Source of the DNA: Nannobrachium achirus | Lineage: Eukaryota > Chordata > Actinopteri > Myctophiformes > Myctophidae | NCBI GenBank assembly: GCA_963921795.1 | Contig: OY997645.1 | Coordinates: 15,462,352 to 15,526,351, forward strand | Direction: 5' to 3' | DNA: 64,000 bases | In this document: piece after piece, positions 20,584 through 32,267 of the stretch | Layout of the letters: each line of letters begins with the position of its first letter | Numbering within the stretch: position 1 is the first letter of the stretch | Notes under the pieces: model-generated | What the model was told of the DNA's origin: nothing | Databases searched by the model: none | The model's input: the letters and a program-made list of their open reading frames with translations, nothing else | Made by a program: the position numbers and the translations under genes

Positions 20584-21044
20584 CAGGAGTGTCACACCAA
20601 GTTCTGGGCCCTGGGTACAAGGATTCACTCACATTTTGTGCTTTAACTATTGAAGAATAGCAGATATACAAGCTCACAGCGCGGCACCGAGTGGCAAATA
20701 TATATTTCTTTGTCAGTGATTCGTAAATATTTTCATGTGATGGACCCCCAAAATGATATGTATTTAGCCACGGACCCCCATCTCAAAATATCTAGTTCCA
20801 GAGACCCCCCAGAAGCAAAATTTGAGTTACAAATGTTCGCTTAAAAAGTACATATACCTGTATATTCAAAGATTTGCATACATTTTCACGACTTTTCAAA
20901 AATAGCAGATCTACAAGCTCGCAGCGCTGTGGGCTTGTATATCTGCTATTTTTCAATAGCTAAAGTATAACATAATTATGGCCCCTCCACCCTGGGCCCT
21001 AGTAACTCAGACCCACTCCCCCCCCCCCCCTTGTGACGCCCCTG
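20584..21044. mobile_element. hAT MITE (CAGGRGTGTCACACC type) with two hairpin modules
   Basis: It starts CAGGAGTGTCACACCAAGTT and ends TTGTGACGCCCCTG. The interior has TTCTGGGCCCTGGGTACAAG, GATGGACCCCCAAAATGATA and GGGCCCTAGTAACTCAG, as at 23226 and 49211. One half module is at 20644-20690 and one full hairpin at 20895-20955. Flanking octamers match 5 of 8. A poly-C run is at 21017-21030. Confidence 0.8.
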
Positions 21045-21046
21045 CA

Positions 21047-22110
21047 GGCACGCACAAAGATGCACGGGCGCACACACACACAAACACGCGTACATGCACA
21101 GTTTGCACACATACAATACAAATACATGCAGGTACTGCATGACCTCACGCACGAGTCACGACACGCACGCACACGCGCATGCCGGTAGTACACCTTAAAT
21201 GTCTTCATGCACGCGCTGCTTCGAGTTCATGCTAATTGTTCTCAGTGGTTTAGGCCAAGTGCCAAACGGGGTTAAACTGTCTCCTGTTCACAAATCACTC
21301 AAGCCCAACAAGACATTAGTCTGGAAGTCCCAACAGTGGGGATTTAATATCAAAGCTGCAGACGTTGGACTTGGTATTATTGACATCTCCCTAGTATTAA
21401 AAGCTGTTCCAGAGGCTTTATGAATGGTTCGGGCCCTCCCAAACGTACAATCAAGATTACTGTATACAAACTGGATTCCTTTTTGGCAAGATGTAGATGG
21501 AAAACATAGCAGACTTAGCAGTATCTTGAAGAAAAGGAGATTATACTTTTCTGTAGTTGCGTTTTTGTGATGTTAAATTGATGAATTAATGTCATGCTGA
21601 ATACAATGAAATGAAATGCTGCATTGCACATAAATCAAAATATGTTTCAATGACAAAATGGATACATCTGTTGTGACCGATAAGGCCGGTGACATTGTAT
21701 TTACATCAATCCCTAGATAGCACGACAAACCTCACAACATGCTATTGGATAAACTGGCTTATATATGCCAGTCTATGACAAAGATTAATAATCTCCTCTT
21801 GTGTATGCAGCATGCAGTACTCAATGGGAGTACAGTTAGAAATGGTAGTGCTTCATTTTATGACATGCCTGACACTGAATGTCTTCATTCTCATACATAC
21901 AGGATCAAAACTGGTTGTGTCCTTTCAAAGATATACGGTAGGAAGTGATGTCATTGATTTCAGGGAAACTGGAATTCGTGAGTCGGGTATTTAAGGTGTT
22001 GATAAACAGCACGAGGTACGGTCAGACAGACATGAAAAGGATAACACAAAAGACATGTTTGTGTTTTTGTTTGTTTGGTGTGGTTTTTACCGCATCTAGT
22101 AGAGGCCATC
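21047..22110. other. No gene seen
   Basis: CA/CG-rich tract at about 21060-21180, then unclassified sequence. Frames at 21199-21423 and 21739-22127 have no motifs I know. Confidence 0.4.
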
Positions 22111-22118
22111 TAGTAGAG

Positions 22119-22542
22119 CATACATGAGCAACTGGCGGCCCGGGGGCCACATGCCCCAGGCTCCCACCTTCACCTAATGCGGCCCACAGGTTAATATTGG
22201 AATACTGATATAGTATTGATTTCAGCTGTTACAATTCCATTTCCAACCATGCAAACATGACTCGCTTTAATTACTTCAGTCTATATTAGACATAGCAGCA
22301 CTTTTTTTTTTATGTCCAATATATTTAAGTACAAAGTTAACATAAGAACATATAAATGCATTTGAAATTAAATTAAATTGTTACTTTTCAGGATTCCAAT
22401 TAAAAAATAGCAAAAATAGCAGATCTACAAGCTCAAAACGCTCTACTATTTTTGCTATTTTTGCCTGTATATGCATTGTGGCCCTCTGGAGTGAATGTGA
22501 AAATATAGTGGCCCTCTCCATCATCAAAGTTGCCCACCCCTG
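22119..22542. mobile_element. hAT MITE (GGCAAC...GTTGCCCACCCCTG type) with hairpin module
   Basis: The octamer TAGTAGAG is duplicated exactly at 22111-22118 and 22543-22550. The right end AGTTGCCCACCCCTG is a usual hAT terminus and the left end CATACATGAGCAACTGG is a diverged inverse. GCGGCCCGGGGGCCACATGC lies near the left end. The hairpin at about 22405-22465 combines the ATAGCAGATCTACAAGCTCA arm with a shortened ATTTTTGCTATTTTTGC return arm. Confidence 0.85.
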
Positions 22543-22558
22543 TAGTAGAGGGTCTGCA

Positions 22559-22640
22559 TGTGTGTATGTGCTTGTGCGTGTGCGTGTGCTTGTGCGTGTG
22601 TGTGTGTGCTGTGTGTGTGTGTGTGTGTGTGCGTGTGTGC
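22559..22640. repeat. TG-rich microsatellite
   Basis: TG dinucleotides with GC interruptions; frames over it are ignored. Confidence 0.85.
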
Positions 22641-22651
22641 GTCATCAGCGA

Positions 22652-22830
22652 TGGCTCATAGAAATCCTCAGGATTAGCTGGGAGGATAACACTCAGCGTC
22701 CTGGAGGAGGCTGACATTCCCGACATCACTGCCACCATCGCTCAAAACCAGCTCAGATGGACTGGCCAATGTGACCATGTTATCCACATGCCTGACTCTG
22801 GCTTCCCAGAACAAGACATTTTGTGTATTC
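22652..22830 (+). pseudogene. LINE reverse-transcriptase C-terminal fragment
   Basis: One frame reads HQRWLIEILRISWEDNTQ, another reads EADIPDITATIAQNQLRWTG followed by a HMPDSG block. The order 'LRxILxISWxDxxT ... LRWxGHVxRMPD' is the conserved tail of many fish LINE ORF2 proteins. The two parts are in different frames, so this is a decayed relic. The clade is not determined. Confidence 0.7.
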
Positions 22831-23081
22831 ATAATCTTAACCATCCCTCCAAATTTAGTAAGATCGACATCACCATGATGTCAGAAATCCCCAGGGAAGC
22901 AACATCATTATTAGCCTGTCTTGTTTGCACATTAGCCTAAAGGTGGGGGCCAGGGCAGCACGCAGGTTTCTTTTACTGGTGGTGGATGTGTGCATGCATG
23001 CATAGATCTTTTCTCATGCTGAATGGATAGTGCATTTCTTGGGGATTCAGACAATGACACATTTGGACCAGTCTTCAGGGA

Positions 23082-23175
23082 TTAAACATGAATAGCGTCC
23101 ACGTCACATGCCTTGCTGCCCTTTAGGGTTTTGATTGCGGTTTTAACCTGAGCAGAGTCAGGGGCTTGATTTTGA
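23082..23175 (-). pseudogene. LINE reverse-transcriptase fragment (fingers region)
   Basis: The minus strand reads DSAQVKTAIKTLKGSKACDV then DAIHV, close to the common 'EVxxAIxxLKxGKAxGxDxIxxE' block near the start of LINE reverse transcriptases. It is about 30 codons long and ends at both sides in unrelated DNA. It could derive from the same family as the 22652-22830 piece, which lies on the opposite strand. Confidence 0.65.
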
Positions 23176-23225
23176 TTTTGCAGAGTATATGAAGCATTGC
23201 GATAGTGCATGCAGGCCACGGTAGT

Positions 23226-23236
23226 CAGGGGCATCA

Positions 23237-23275
<39 letters not shown>

Positions 23276-23783
23276 GTGGGACTGAGTTACTAGGGCCCAA
23301 GGTGGAGGGGCCTTAATTATTTTGTACTCTAGCTATTGAAAAATAGCAGATACACGTGCTGCGAGCTTGTAGATCTGCTATTTTTGAAAAGTCATGAAAA
23401 TGTGTGCAAATCTTTGAATATATGTATTTTTTTAAGCGAACATTTGTAACTCAAAAGTTGTGTTTTGAATGGGGGGTCACTGTGGCCAAATACATATTAT
23501 TTTGGGGGTCCCTTCAGCATGAAGAAAGTTTGAGCTAACGCTACCGAAAAAAAATCAAGCTTGCCATTTTCATGCTTTCAAAATAGCAGATCTACAAGCT
23601 CGCAGCGCGTGAGCTTATATCTGCTATTATTCAAGCTAGGTAAATAAGGCACAAAATATGGGCTGTAATAATGCGTTCCCAGTCTAAATGGGTTAAACCC
23701 CCTCCCCCTATATGAAGAACATTCATGGGGGGCCCGCAGTGAATCCTTGTACCCAGGGCCCAGAATGTGGTGTGACACCACTG
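23226..23783. mobile_element. hAT MITE (CAGGGGCATCAC type), inverted copy with two hairpins and a poly-G run
   Basis: It is the reverse of the 20584 and 49211 elements: CAGGGGCATCACGGGG at one end and GAATGTGGTGTGACACCACTG at the other. Flanking octamers ACGGTAGT and ACGGCAGT match 7 of 8. Hairpin modules lie at 23336-23382 and 23578-23630. A run of about 37 G bases at 23238-23274 could form G-quadruplex structures and is prone to length errors. Confidence 0.83.
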
Positions 23784-24009
23784 ACGGCAGTCATACACGC
23801 TTCAGCTCTAATCAGCTGTCAGTCAGCTGAATGCGTGCAGTCAGCCGCGATTTAGCACACACCAATCACACCTCATTACCGCAACAAAGTGCTCTGTTTA
23901 AATAGCGCTCCCTCCTACACTGCTTTTCAATCACTGCCACATGCTGCTGATGGCAGAGTTTACCTCCACCACCTCAGCATCCACCACCCCAGCCTCCACC
24001 TTATAAAGG
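23784..24009. other. No gene seen
   Basis: Short unclassified stretch with an imperfect CCACC-rich tract at about 23962-24000. Confidence 0.4.
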
Positions 24010-24310
24010 TCAGATTCTACCACTTTTTGTGGTCACATGTTCAGATACTGGATTCTGATTGGCTTAAAACAGTGGTAAATCAGTCAACAACCTTGAGTTG
24101 GCTCATGGACCCCGCCCACTGTTGTGTTGCAGTTGTAACATTTCCAAAATACAACTGAGTTTTCTTTCATTTATATGGTAGAAGTGGTAGAAAAGCAATT
24201 TACCATTCGAGGGCCGTGGGTTGTTGGCTTCGTGCCACAACCCTGAACCAGTGGTAAATCAGCCAACAACCCACTCCCTCTCATGGTAAATGGCTTACGT
24301 CTTGCATTAC
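24010..24310. mobile_element. CTACCACTTTTT...AGTGGTAGAAAAGC element
   Basis: TTCTACCACTTTTTGTGGTC and ATACTGGATTCTGATTGGCT match 8346-8400, and TAGAAGTGGTAGAAAAGCAA matches 12882-12902. The interior contains opposed AGTGGTAAATCAGTCAACAA and GTGGTAAATCAGCCAACAAC tracts. No coding. Confidence 0.65.
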
Positions 24311-24364
24311 TCAAACGTTTTAAAACTGAACGTTAAACTGAAATTCATGTGTGCGTGGCTCTAA

Positions 24365-24760
<396 letters not shown>

Positions 24761-24853
24761 CATGAGTGAGTCAGTGTGGCTCTAAACTCAATGTTCTACA
24801 GTTTCACTGCATTCAAGTTTGCATGACTCAAGTTATGCTCAAGTTATGCCGTT

Positions 24854-25090
24854 GTCGGGTGGAAACCTTGTATCTCCAAGTATCTTCTTTCGCAAAGTAA
24901 AGCCCTGCTTCATCACACAAGGCCGTCACACAAAAGTAGTGAAAACAGCAGATCTACAAGCACACAACGCTTCGCACCGCGAGGCGTTGTGTGCTTGTAG
25001 ATCGCCCCCCCACGAAGAACATTCGTGGGGGGCCCATAGTGAATCCTTGTTCCCAGGGCCCAGAATTTGGTGCGACCCCACTGGGGCAGC
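24854..25090. mobile_element. Chimera of two MITE families joined at the hairpin module
   Basis: The left part starts GTCGGGTGGAAACCTTGTAT and continues as the GTCGGGCAGAAACC family to the hairpin at 24944-25004. Right of the hairpin it changes to the CAGGGGCGTCAC family (GTGAATCCTTGTTCCCAGGG, CCCAGAATTTGGTGCGACCC). The switch point is the loop-distal arm of the hairpin. A short CCCCCCACGAA...TTCGTGGGGGG stem follows at 25005-25031. Confidence 0.7.
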
Positions 25091-26200
25091 CGCTGGCCTT
25101 TCCCCTTGTCCTCTGGTGGGAGGACCTTTTTACTACTGTCCTAATTAATACATCACATACACTGTACAATCCAGAGAGTGTGCGCAATGTGGTCCATTTG
25201 GTTACATTTGCACACTCTCAGTTAAAAAAGTTACCACTGGGACACAGAGGATTTTATTGGGTAAAAACATACTGTAGCTATTTCCGTAACGAGTGAGACT
25301 CCTACAGTATAATGTTCCAATCATGGCAAATGATGTGTAATGTAAAATGTAATTAAAAAGTTTTTTCTTTATCATTAAGACAATCACAAATCCTTAATTC
25401 TTTTGCAATGTAAACCATAATCAAGTTTATTCTCAATGTGAAAGAAGGGCCATGCACTAAAATGTTAAAAAGATTGAAATATGTAATTAATAGCACTTAA
25501 TTAAAAGTATGAATTTTCATGCACTGCATCTATTAGTGTGTCCACAGCAATCTCGAGAATACATCTCTGATATTATGACAGACAGTATCATAATTAGCCA
25601 TAAATTACCTTGCAGCGTGATGTATTATTATCTGCAATGACATTAGACGAATCTCACATATTATTCAATAAAAAATGGGGAGAGAGGTGGTGGTGGTGGT
25701 GGTGGTGGGGGGGGGGGTTGTTGAATATTTAGAAGTCCGTAAAGATTAGCATCGGAGTTAAAAGGAAGTGCGTAAAAAGGTTGCCCTTTCCTTCAAACGG
25801 CTCATTCGTCATGCCAGTAAGTGTAGCATGAACGTCTATGCGACCATTAGGGTTATTGATGGCTGGGATGGGGGTCATTATACATGCTGTGGGCAGCATA
25901 TGGTCTCGTCGTGCTCTTGAGTGTCTAGTGGGCTTTAGAGGACTCCCAGAAGGACACGCGTCTAGACCCTCGCGTGTACACGGCAACTAATTACACGCTC
26001 CCAGCTCCATGATCTGTTGCCAAGTGTGCATGTCTCTGCATGCAGACGATCTCTCAACTATAGGCCTGCGTGAGCGATATGGACAAAAATGTCCATGTAT
26101 TGGACTAAAAACCCTGATATCGGTATTGTGATCGGTATTGTGATTGTGAAATAATACCGTTTATTTAGATTTTTTCCAAACTGCAGAACAGGAACATGTG
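25091..26200. other. No gene seen
   Basis: AT-rich unclassified DNA. A GGT trinucleotide run lies at 25688-25718. The minus frame at 25729-25986 has no recognised motif. Confidence 0.4.
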
Positions 26201-26208
26201 TGCTATGG

Positions 26209-26607
26209 CAGGGGTCTTCAACGTTTTTAGGCCAGGGACCCCTTAGCGAGAGATGAAGCAGGGACCCCCAGATTCCATATAGTTTAATCGTTTGACAGCA
26301 CAATGATCAGTGTATTTTGGATTCATGTCAATTTGTGTTATCAGATATGTAACCACTTGAACCGTCAATACTTAATAAACTTGACTTTTCACTCTACTTA
26401 GTACTTAGTCTGCTCTTTTTTCCCCCTCTACACCAAACCTCTTTGCCAAAAATAGTAGATCTGCTATGTTTGGCTAAAGTTCTCAGAATATGGACGTTAG
26501 GGTTCAAGTGGTTAATATAAAAAAAGGAGAAAAAAGGTTTCTATCACACAAAGATTTGAAGGACCCCCCCTGTAGTAACTCCGAGGACCCCCTGTTGAAG
26601 ACCCCTG
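26209..26607. mobile_element. hAT MITE (CAGGGGTCTTCAACG type)
   Basis: Ends CAGGGGTCTTCAACGTTTTT and the inverse of CCCTGTTGAAGACCCCTG are flanked by a perfect TGCTATGG duplication (26201-26208 and 26608-26615). The interior has AGATGAAGCAGGGACCCCCA and a minimal hairpin module (AATAGTAGATCTGCTATG, 26446-26470). The sister copy is at 45683-46101. Confidence 0.93.
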
Positions 26608-27017
26608 TGCTATGGTTAAAAAAAAAATTGTTTTTGTTTTTTTAATACCGTTTATTGATGGAAAGCATTGGATAATCTGTAGATTAACTTTTAGATAAAG
26701 TGATCCGGTGTTTGTTGTGTACTTCAAACCCTGATGCCTGTGCGGCTGTGTGTCATGCAGCGATGTCACACTGCAGTCACACTGCTGTATTCCAGCAAGT
26801 AGAAAAATGATCCCAGGAGGGACTCCGTTTAATCACTGGAACACCCATATGGTCCAACGCCTCCCTGTCACCGCAATGTCATGATGTTCATATAGCCCAG
26901 TTAATGTCACACATCCTCCAGATGTGAGATTTACTGAAATAACTTCTCAGGCATGGGTGGATTGGCAATTTGAAGTAGGGGGAGAATTCCCCGTGGGCCG
27001 ATCATTATATTGTCACT

Positions 27018-27241
27018 GTCGGGCAGAAAACCTCGTATATCCCAAGTTTCAGGTTTGTACGTTTTTTCACCAAGTAAAGTCCTGCTTCATCATACAAGGC
27101 TGTCGCACAAAAGTAGTGAAAACAGCCGATCTACAAGCACACAACTGTGCTTGTAGATCTGCTATTTTCACTAGTTTAGTTCATTTTGAAAATGATAAAT
27201 ACAAAACGAACGGTCTTGGACATACAAGGTTTCCACCCGAC
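27018..27241. mobile_element. GTCGGGCAGAAACC-family MITE with hairpin module
   Basis: Ends GTCGGGCAGAAAACCTCGTA and TACAAGGTTTCCACCCGAC are inverse. The centre holds a hairpin at 27116-27172 (AGCCGATCTACAAGCACACA / TGTGCTTGTAGATCTGCTAT). It is followed at once by a CTA microsatellite. Confidence 0.8.
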
Positions 27242-27256
27242 AACGACGATATACAG

Positions 27257-27301
27257 TACTACTACTACTACTACTACCACTACTACTACTACTACTACTA
27301 C
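27257..27301. repeat. CTA/ACT microsatellite
   Basis: Trinucleotide tract, one interruption (CCA). Confidence 0.9.
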
Positions 27302-27640
27302 AACAATCCAATCCAATCCACTTTATTTATGGAGCACATTTAAAGCAACAGTGTTGAACCAAAGTTCTGTACACTAGGTCACAAAAGAAATACTAAAATC
27401 CCAAGAGCAAACAATACACAATAAACAGGACGTAAACAGGATGTAGCCACATTGCCTAGTAGGCTATAGTGGAAACAGTAACTCTCAGCCTGATTTTTTT
27501 AAACGCCAAGGAGTACAAGTGAGTTTTCAAGCGTGATTTAAACACAGGCAGGGCTTTAGAGTGACACTCTAACATGGGGTGGAAGCTCGTTCCACAGTTT
27601 GGACGCTACAGCATAAAATGATCTATTTACTACTGCCCTC
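27302..27640. repeat. Dispersed fish repeat (CACTTTATTTATGGAGCACA type)
   Basis: CACTTTATTTATGGAGCACA, GTTGAACCAAAGTTCTGTAC and GGAAGCTCGTTCCACAGTTT are phrases of a common fish interspersed repeat. No frame is intact. I cannot assign it to a superfamily with certainty. Confidence 0.5.
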
Positions 27641-27776
27641 GCGCCGACTTTGCCGTTTCCGCCGGGGGGCGTGGACTGAGGTATCTCTGCACCTTCCCTC
27701 CCGGTGAGGCAGGGACGAGGCCCCTTCACCTCCGCTGTGACAGTCCACCTGTAGCCCTACGGACTGTCCTCAGTGT

Positions 27777-27880
27777 GCCCTGACCGCATTGTTCAATTAA
27801 AATGTGGGTTTGCATAAGAAGACACCTTGCCCTGACCACATTGTTCAATTAAAATGTGGGTTTGCATAAGAAGACACCAT
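27777..27880. repeat. 52-bp tandem duplication
   Basis: GCCCTGACCGCATTGTTCAA through AAGAAGACACCTT is repeated once at a period of 52 with one visible substitution (CCGC to CCAC). Copy identity indicates a recent duplication. Confidence 0.9.
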
Positions 27881-27914
27881 ACCTTACATAACAGTAATGG
27901 TAACAGAAAGAAAC

Positions 27915-28030
27915 AACTGTGAGGCATATTTCTTGCAGTGGAGTTATGGTGTACGCTGCCCTGCATAATACGGGGGTGGCATTGACATGCAGCCCAGTGG
28001 CCAAGGAGGCGTCTACCTATTGATGTGTAC
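27915..28030. repeat. Repeat shared with 40855-40970
   Basis: ATTTCTTGCAGTGGAGTTAT and GGGGGTGGCATTGACATGC occur in both places in the same order, about 13 kb apart. This is a non-coding dispersed repeat. Confidence 0.6.
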
Positions 28031-28737
28031 AGTTATTACAGTATGTGAATACCTGGCCCTATGACATGCTACTATGGCTCAGGAGCCACCCACACAAATA
28101 GTGTAGAGGAGGCAGTGTAGATGAGAGAGAGTGAGTCAGTGTGAAAGAGAGAAAAAGCTAACAAAAGGGCTAATCTGCTAAAATTGGGAAGGTGAGAAAA
28201 AAGCACAAAGGGGATGCAGAGGAGTGAAGGGATGGATTAAATAAGAAAATGCATCCTACTGTAAGAGCAACACTCTCACCTTGTTAGTCAGCACTGTAGG
28301 CTAACTATCATAATTTTACAGGTTGTAGAGTTGTGTATTAGCCTGACACTCAGCCTGAATTTTCATTTCGTTTCACTCCATCATTCAATTATGCGAATTA
28401 TTCTCCCTAGGGCTCCCTGAATTGCCAGAAAATGTGTGTGGCTAGTGATTCCAGGGGCTGGAGCCAGGCTAGTTATGTATGGGTTGTGTAGCCTAGTTAT
28501 CTTTTATTTCACTCAGGGCACCATGACATTAAGGGATATGTTTCTGTAAATAGGGGGCTTGTATGCTTGTATGTCTCTATGACATGGCGGGGTGGTCTAG
28601 AAGGCTCTATCTGCACGGTGGTTGTGATGGGCCAAGTTGGGCCAAACAGTCAAGGGCCGAGTTATAGTGTCCCCTGTTCAGCCCAGTTCTCTGTTGACTT
28701 TGACAACTATAATGTCATTATTGCAGTAGCCGACGCA

Positions 28738-28738
28738 A

Positions 28739-28782
<44 letters not shown>
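28738..28782. repeat. CTA microsatellite
   Basis: Uninterrupted CTA tract of about 15 units. Confidence 0.93.
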
Positions 28783-28783
<1 letters not shown>

Positions 28784-30265
28784 AGATGAATAAGTAATAG
28801 ATTAATTTAACTGTGAAAATGTAATAGTTTTATATATATTCCCTTGATAATGGATCGAAACACAGTCCTGAGATTGTTTGCCGGTTAATAAATATAAAAA
28901 ATAACATTGTATAGAACATATTTATCCAAAGCTCTTAACAAAGTGCATTTCATTCACACATTCACACAACTGATGGTGGAGGAATCCATACAAGGCAGTT
29001 AATTCAATAAAAGCCAAGTTATGGCAAGGTCACCCGACAGCATCAATATCAATGGCCAGCAAACTAGTAATGTCATAGGTTACAGGCTATAGCAAAGGCT
29101 ACAGTGTAACACAGCAAAGTGCGTAAATGCTTTGAGGCAATACACGCCTTCAAATATCTATTCAGAGTTCTTCCTTTTCAAGTTTTATCTTTTATATTCA
29201 ACTATACAAGTGTCACGAGAAAGTACCACCACTACCTGATCATTTAAAATGCACCGCTCCGACCCGACCCCAACACGTACATACCATTTGATTCAGATAG
29301 GGGAATAAAAATGTTAGGGGAATTACAATACACTGCGAAATCTGTCATTTTGTTCTGAATTGCATCTTTTTGTTATTTAAAATCATTCAATAACAGAATA
29401 ATCCATTTGATGCCCCTGAGTTAGGGCTTTAGTGTTTTGCTCGAGGACACAGCGGGATTGAACACCTTCGGATTCCCCAGCTGCCACTCTACCTCTCTGC
29501 TGCCCCTAAAATCTATTACATACATAGTACTGTATGTCTTGCTTCATTCACGGATGCTAACTTCCAAAGAAATGACGCAGCAATTTCAAGCTACATTTAT
29601 CACCAGCGACTTGGAGTAGCTGCAACGTGGTCATGAGTGACGGCTGTTTAGGAAGGGATTTCCCGATGTGCCCAGAGCATCTGTTTTCGTGTTTCCCAGA
29701 ACAATCATTTGTTTTTCGCTGATTGAGACGTCAAAGCCTCAGTTCTTCTGTAATCCAAAACCATGCATGGTTCAACATACTTTTTGGAGAAATAATATAT
29801 GTTCAGTCACAACGTTTGCCATGGGCAGCTGTTATATACATTTATTCATAGGCCTCTTGTTGGAAACACATTTTTTTTCTAGAAACTAGAAAAACAATAA
29901 ACTTTGAGGTTATGTTTGAGGTTATGGAAATTAGGCTCAAACACTAGACACCAAAAAAAGTGCTTAAACAAACGAGTTCCCTGCCTTTTGTCTTAAAAAA
30001 GAAATAGTGCCAAGTCATTTAAAAACATGAACCCCAGCACATGAAAACCCCAGCATCCATATTCTGGGGGGAACATTAGGCAGAAAAATTTACAAGCTCA
30101 CCACATATTCACCGTGTTCTGAGCCTGTGGATGGTCTGTTTTTGGCAAAAAGATTTGGTGTAGACGGGGAATAGCAATCCATCCAAAGTGCAGATGTAAC
30201 TCAGGTCTATTTCTCCAAGACAAGAGGGTTTAAGTGGTTAAATGAGAGCGGCACTGGGGTCTCTG
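28783..30265. other. No gene seen; one degenerate hairpin module
   Basis: Unclassified DNA. Frames at 29437-29889 are short and lack motifs. At 30092-30140 a weak version of the hairpin module (TTACAAGCTCACCACA ... TGAGCCTGTGGATGG) is embedded beside GGCAAAAAGATTTGGTGTAG, which resembles the interior of the 26209 MITE in reverse. Confidence 0.4.
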
Positions 30266-30429
30266 GATGCTGTTACGGGTGACGGGTAATCATAGCCTTG
30301 ATGGACCGATACCATCTCCTCTCCCAGAGGAACATCTTTTGGAACAGATGGTTGTCTGGGTGGACACGGCCAGGAGTAACCCCCCCCTCTCACCCCGCCG
30401 CCCTGGTGTCATGCCGTTCCTTAATGGAG

Positions 30430-31075
30430 GGCATGTGACAGACAATGACTCACTCAGCGGCGCGGGCAGCACTCCACGGCGCGTCCACGGACAGGGGGCC
30501 AGGCACATCAGCTATGATGGAAGTACTTGTTTTTATAATTTTCTTTTACCTAAGTAAAAACAATACCACAAGCTAGAAATGCTCTGTTACGTAAAAGCCG
30601 GGTAAATTACAAAAGTATCTGCATTAAAAGCAAGAAAAGAATTAAAGCACTCATAATGCTGAATTTCCCATTCAAGAAGTTTTCAAAATGCATAAAATAT
30701 TTTGGAAATATAGCCGATCTACTACCTTGTAGATCAGCTTTCAAATTGCCGAAATATTTAGGGCTGAAATGGTTAATGTACTAAGTTTTGTAATAATAAT
30801 CAAAATCTATAAAGTACGAATATTTTAGTAACGTAAAAGTACAATATTTGCCCATGACATTGAGCGTAAAGTAAAAGTAACGAAAATTGGAAATGCTCCA
30901 GTAAAGTACAAAAAACAAAACAACAACCTAAAAATAGTGCTTAACTAACAGTGCTTTGAGTACTTAGTTTCGTACTTTCTACCACTGGCATCTGACAGAC
31001 TAATGACTCACTCGGCAGCGCGTCCGCGGAGAGAAGTGCAGGCGCGTCAGGGCTGTAATGGATGATGGCGCGGAG
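30430..31075. repeat. Diverged direct duplication separated by a MITE
   Basis: The GC-rich block GACAATGACTCACTCAGCGG ... GCGCGTCCACGGACAG (30434-30495) recurs as CTAATGACTCACTCGGCAGC ... GCGTCCGCGGAGAG (about 31001-31034). Between them (about 30518-30986) is a MITE of the AGTACTT...ACTTTCTACCACTGG type with AAGTAAAAGTAACG-like interior, and a degenerate hairpin module at 30710-30745. Confidence 0.6.
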
Positions 31076-31700
31076 GCTTTTTGATGATTGCCTTGGAAAA
31101 ATGGAGCAGGGTTGCTTAGGAGATGTTGAGGTGTCTTCCTCGCTCGCAGTAAGATGTAAGACGTGTCCGTTGTTGTGACGTTTTTGCTTAGGAAGGAGAT
31201 GTTGACGATGACGCGTTTCTTTCCCCTTGTCTCAGAACATAATAACCAGGGGAAGACTTTTACCTCAAAAGACTGAGCGGTAAGTCAAACATGCACACGC
31301 GCGCACGTGTATAGGCCTACATACCCACCCACACGCGCATGCACGCATGCTTTAAAACCTTTGATCCTATGTGAAAACATATTTTAATATTAAATGATTT
31401 GCTATACTACATTTAATAAATACCCTTTGTTTAGCGATTTTCAAAATGTTCTTTTCATAGAAACAAAGGTTTTATGGTCATGATTCACTGCAATCCTGGA
31501 TGGCTTGGTTCTAGGCTTAACATAATTGTTATAAATATTTTCGTGAAAGTCTATGAGGAAAATGAAGGGGAGATTTTTTTTGTGGGACCAGTAAACCACA
31601 CCCACTGCGATGCTCAATAGGAAGTGACAGTTCATATGAATGGCCGCTAGTTTCGCATGCACGCTTTTCAGGTCTTCGTCACTCTCTCATTGAAATTAAA
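31076..31700. other. No gene seen
   Basis: Unclassified, with a CACACGCGCGC tract at 31292-31345. The frame at 31441-31662 (minus) is not recognised. Confidence 0.4.
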
Positions 31701-31701
31701 C

Positions 31702-31896
31702 TTACAAAAATGTCAAGAACAAAAGGATATTGCTGACAGTGGTTACACAATAATTTAACACGAACAGGCCTTGCAAAATAAAAACGTCAAGGGTCTGCAG
31801 TGCTCTCAAATCGATAGGAAGGCTGTTCCACAGGCGCGGTGCTGCCGAGCAGAGGTCCGGTCCCCCATGGTGCGTAGATTGGTAGGCTAGGGACAT
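31702..31896 (-). pseudogene. LINE ORF2 extreme C-terminal fragment
   Basis: The minus strand reads GGPDLCSAAPRLWNSLPIDL followed by RALQTLDVF. 'SAAPxLWNSLPxxLRxxxxLxxFK' is the standard carboxy end of many fish LINE (L2/Jockey-group) polyproteins. The piece is about 60 codons long with no reverse-transcriptase core nearby, so it is a 5'-truncated relic. Confidence 0.8.
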
Positions 31897-32039
31897 GGAG
31901 GAGGAATATGATCACAGATCTGAGGGTGTGGGTGGAAGTTTGTGTTGGCTTGATTGGTTTCTGTAGGCATGTATGTTAGCTACATTTTATAGATTTTGAA
32001 ATAAATTCAATTTGTGCATAAAATTACAAAATTGTTGTT

Positions 32040-32267
32040 GTCGGGCAGAAACCTTGCATCTCCTATTTCAACTTTTCACGATTTCTTTCTGTAAATTGAT
32101 GCCCTACTTCGGAGTAGAGTATCGCACAAAAAAAATAAAAATTGTCACATTGTGACAAGAGCCTGTGACTAACTACATTTGATCCATTGTAACACAGGTT
32201 CTTTTCTCCTTTTTATTTCATTTCCTGAAAGGTAACGTTTTCATACATACAAGGTTTCCATCCCCAC
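32040..32267. mobile_element. GTCGGGCAGAAACC-family MITE, decayed
   Basis: GTCGGGCAGAAACCTTGCAT at the left and CAAGGTTTCCATCCCCAC at the right. The centre holds a variant inverted tract (TTGTCACATTGTGACAAGAG) in place of the usual hairpin. Confidence 0.65.

Noticed and set aside
23082-23300. Whole 72-codon frame as one protein with a proline run
   Set aside because: The proline run is the poly-G tract of a MITE; only the DSAQVKTAIKTLKGSK part is LINE-like.
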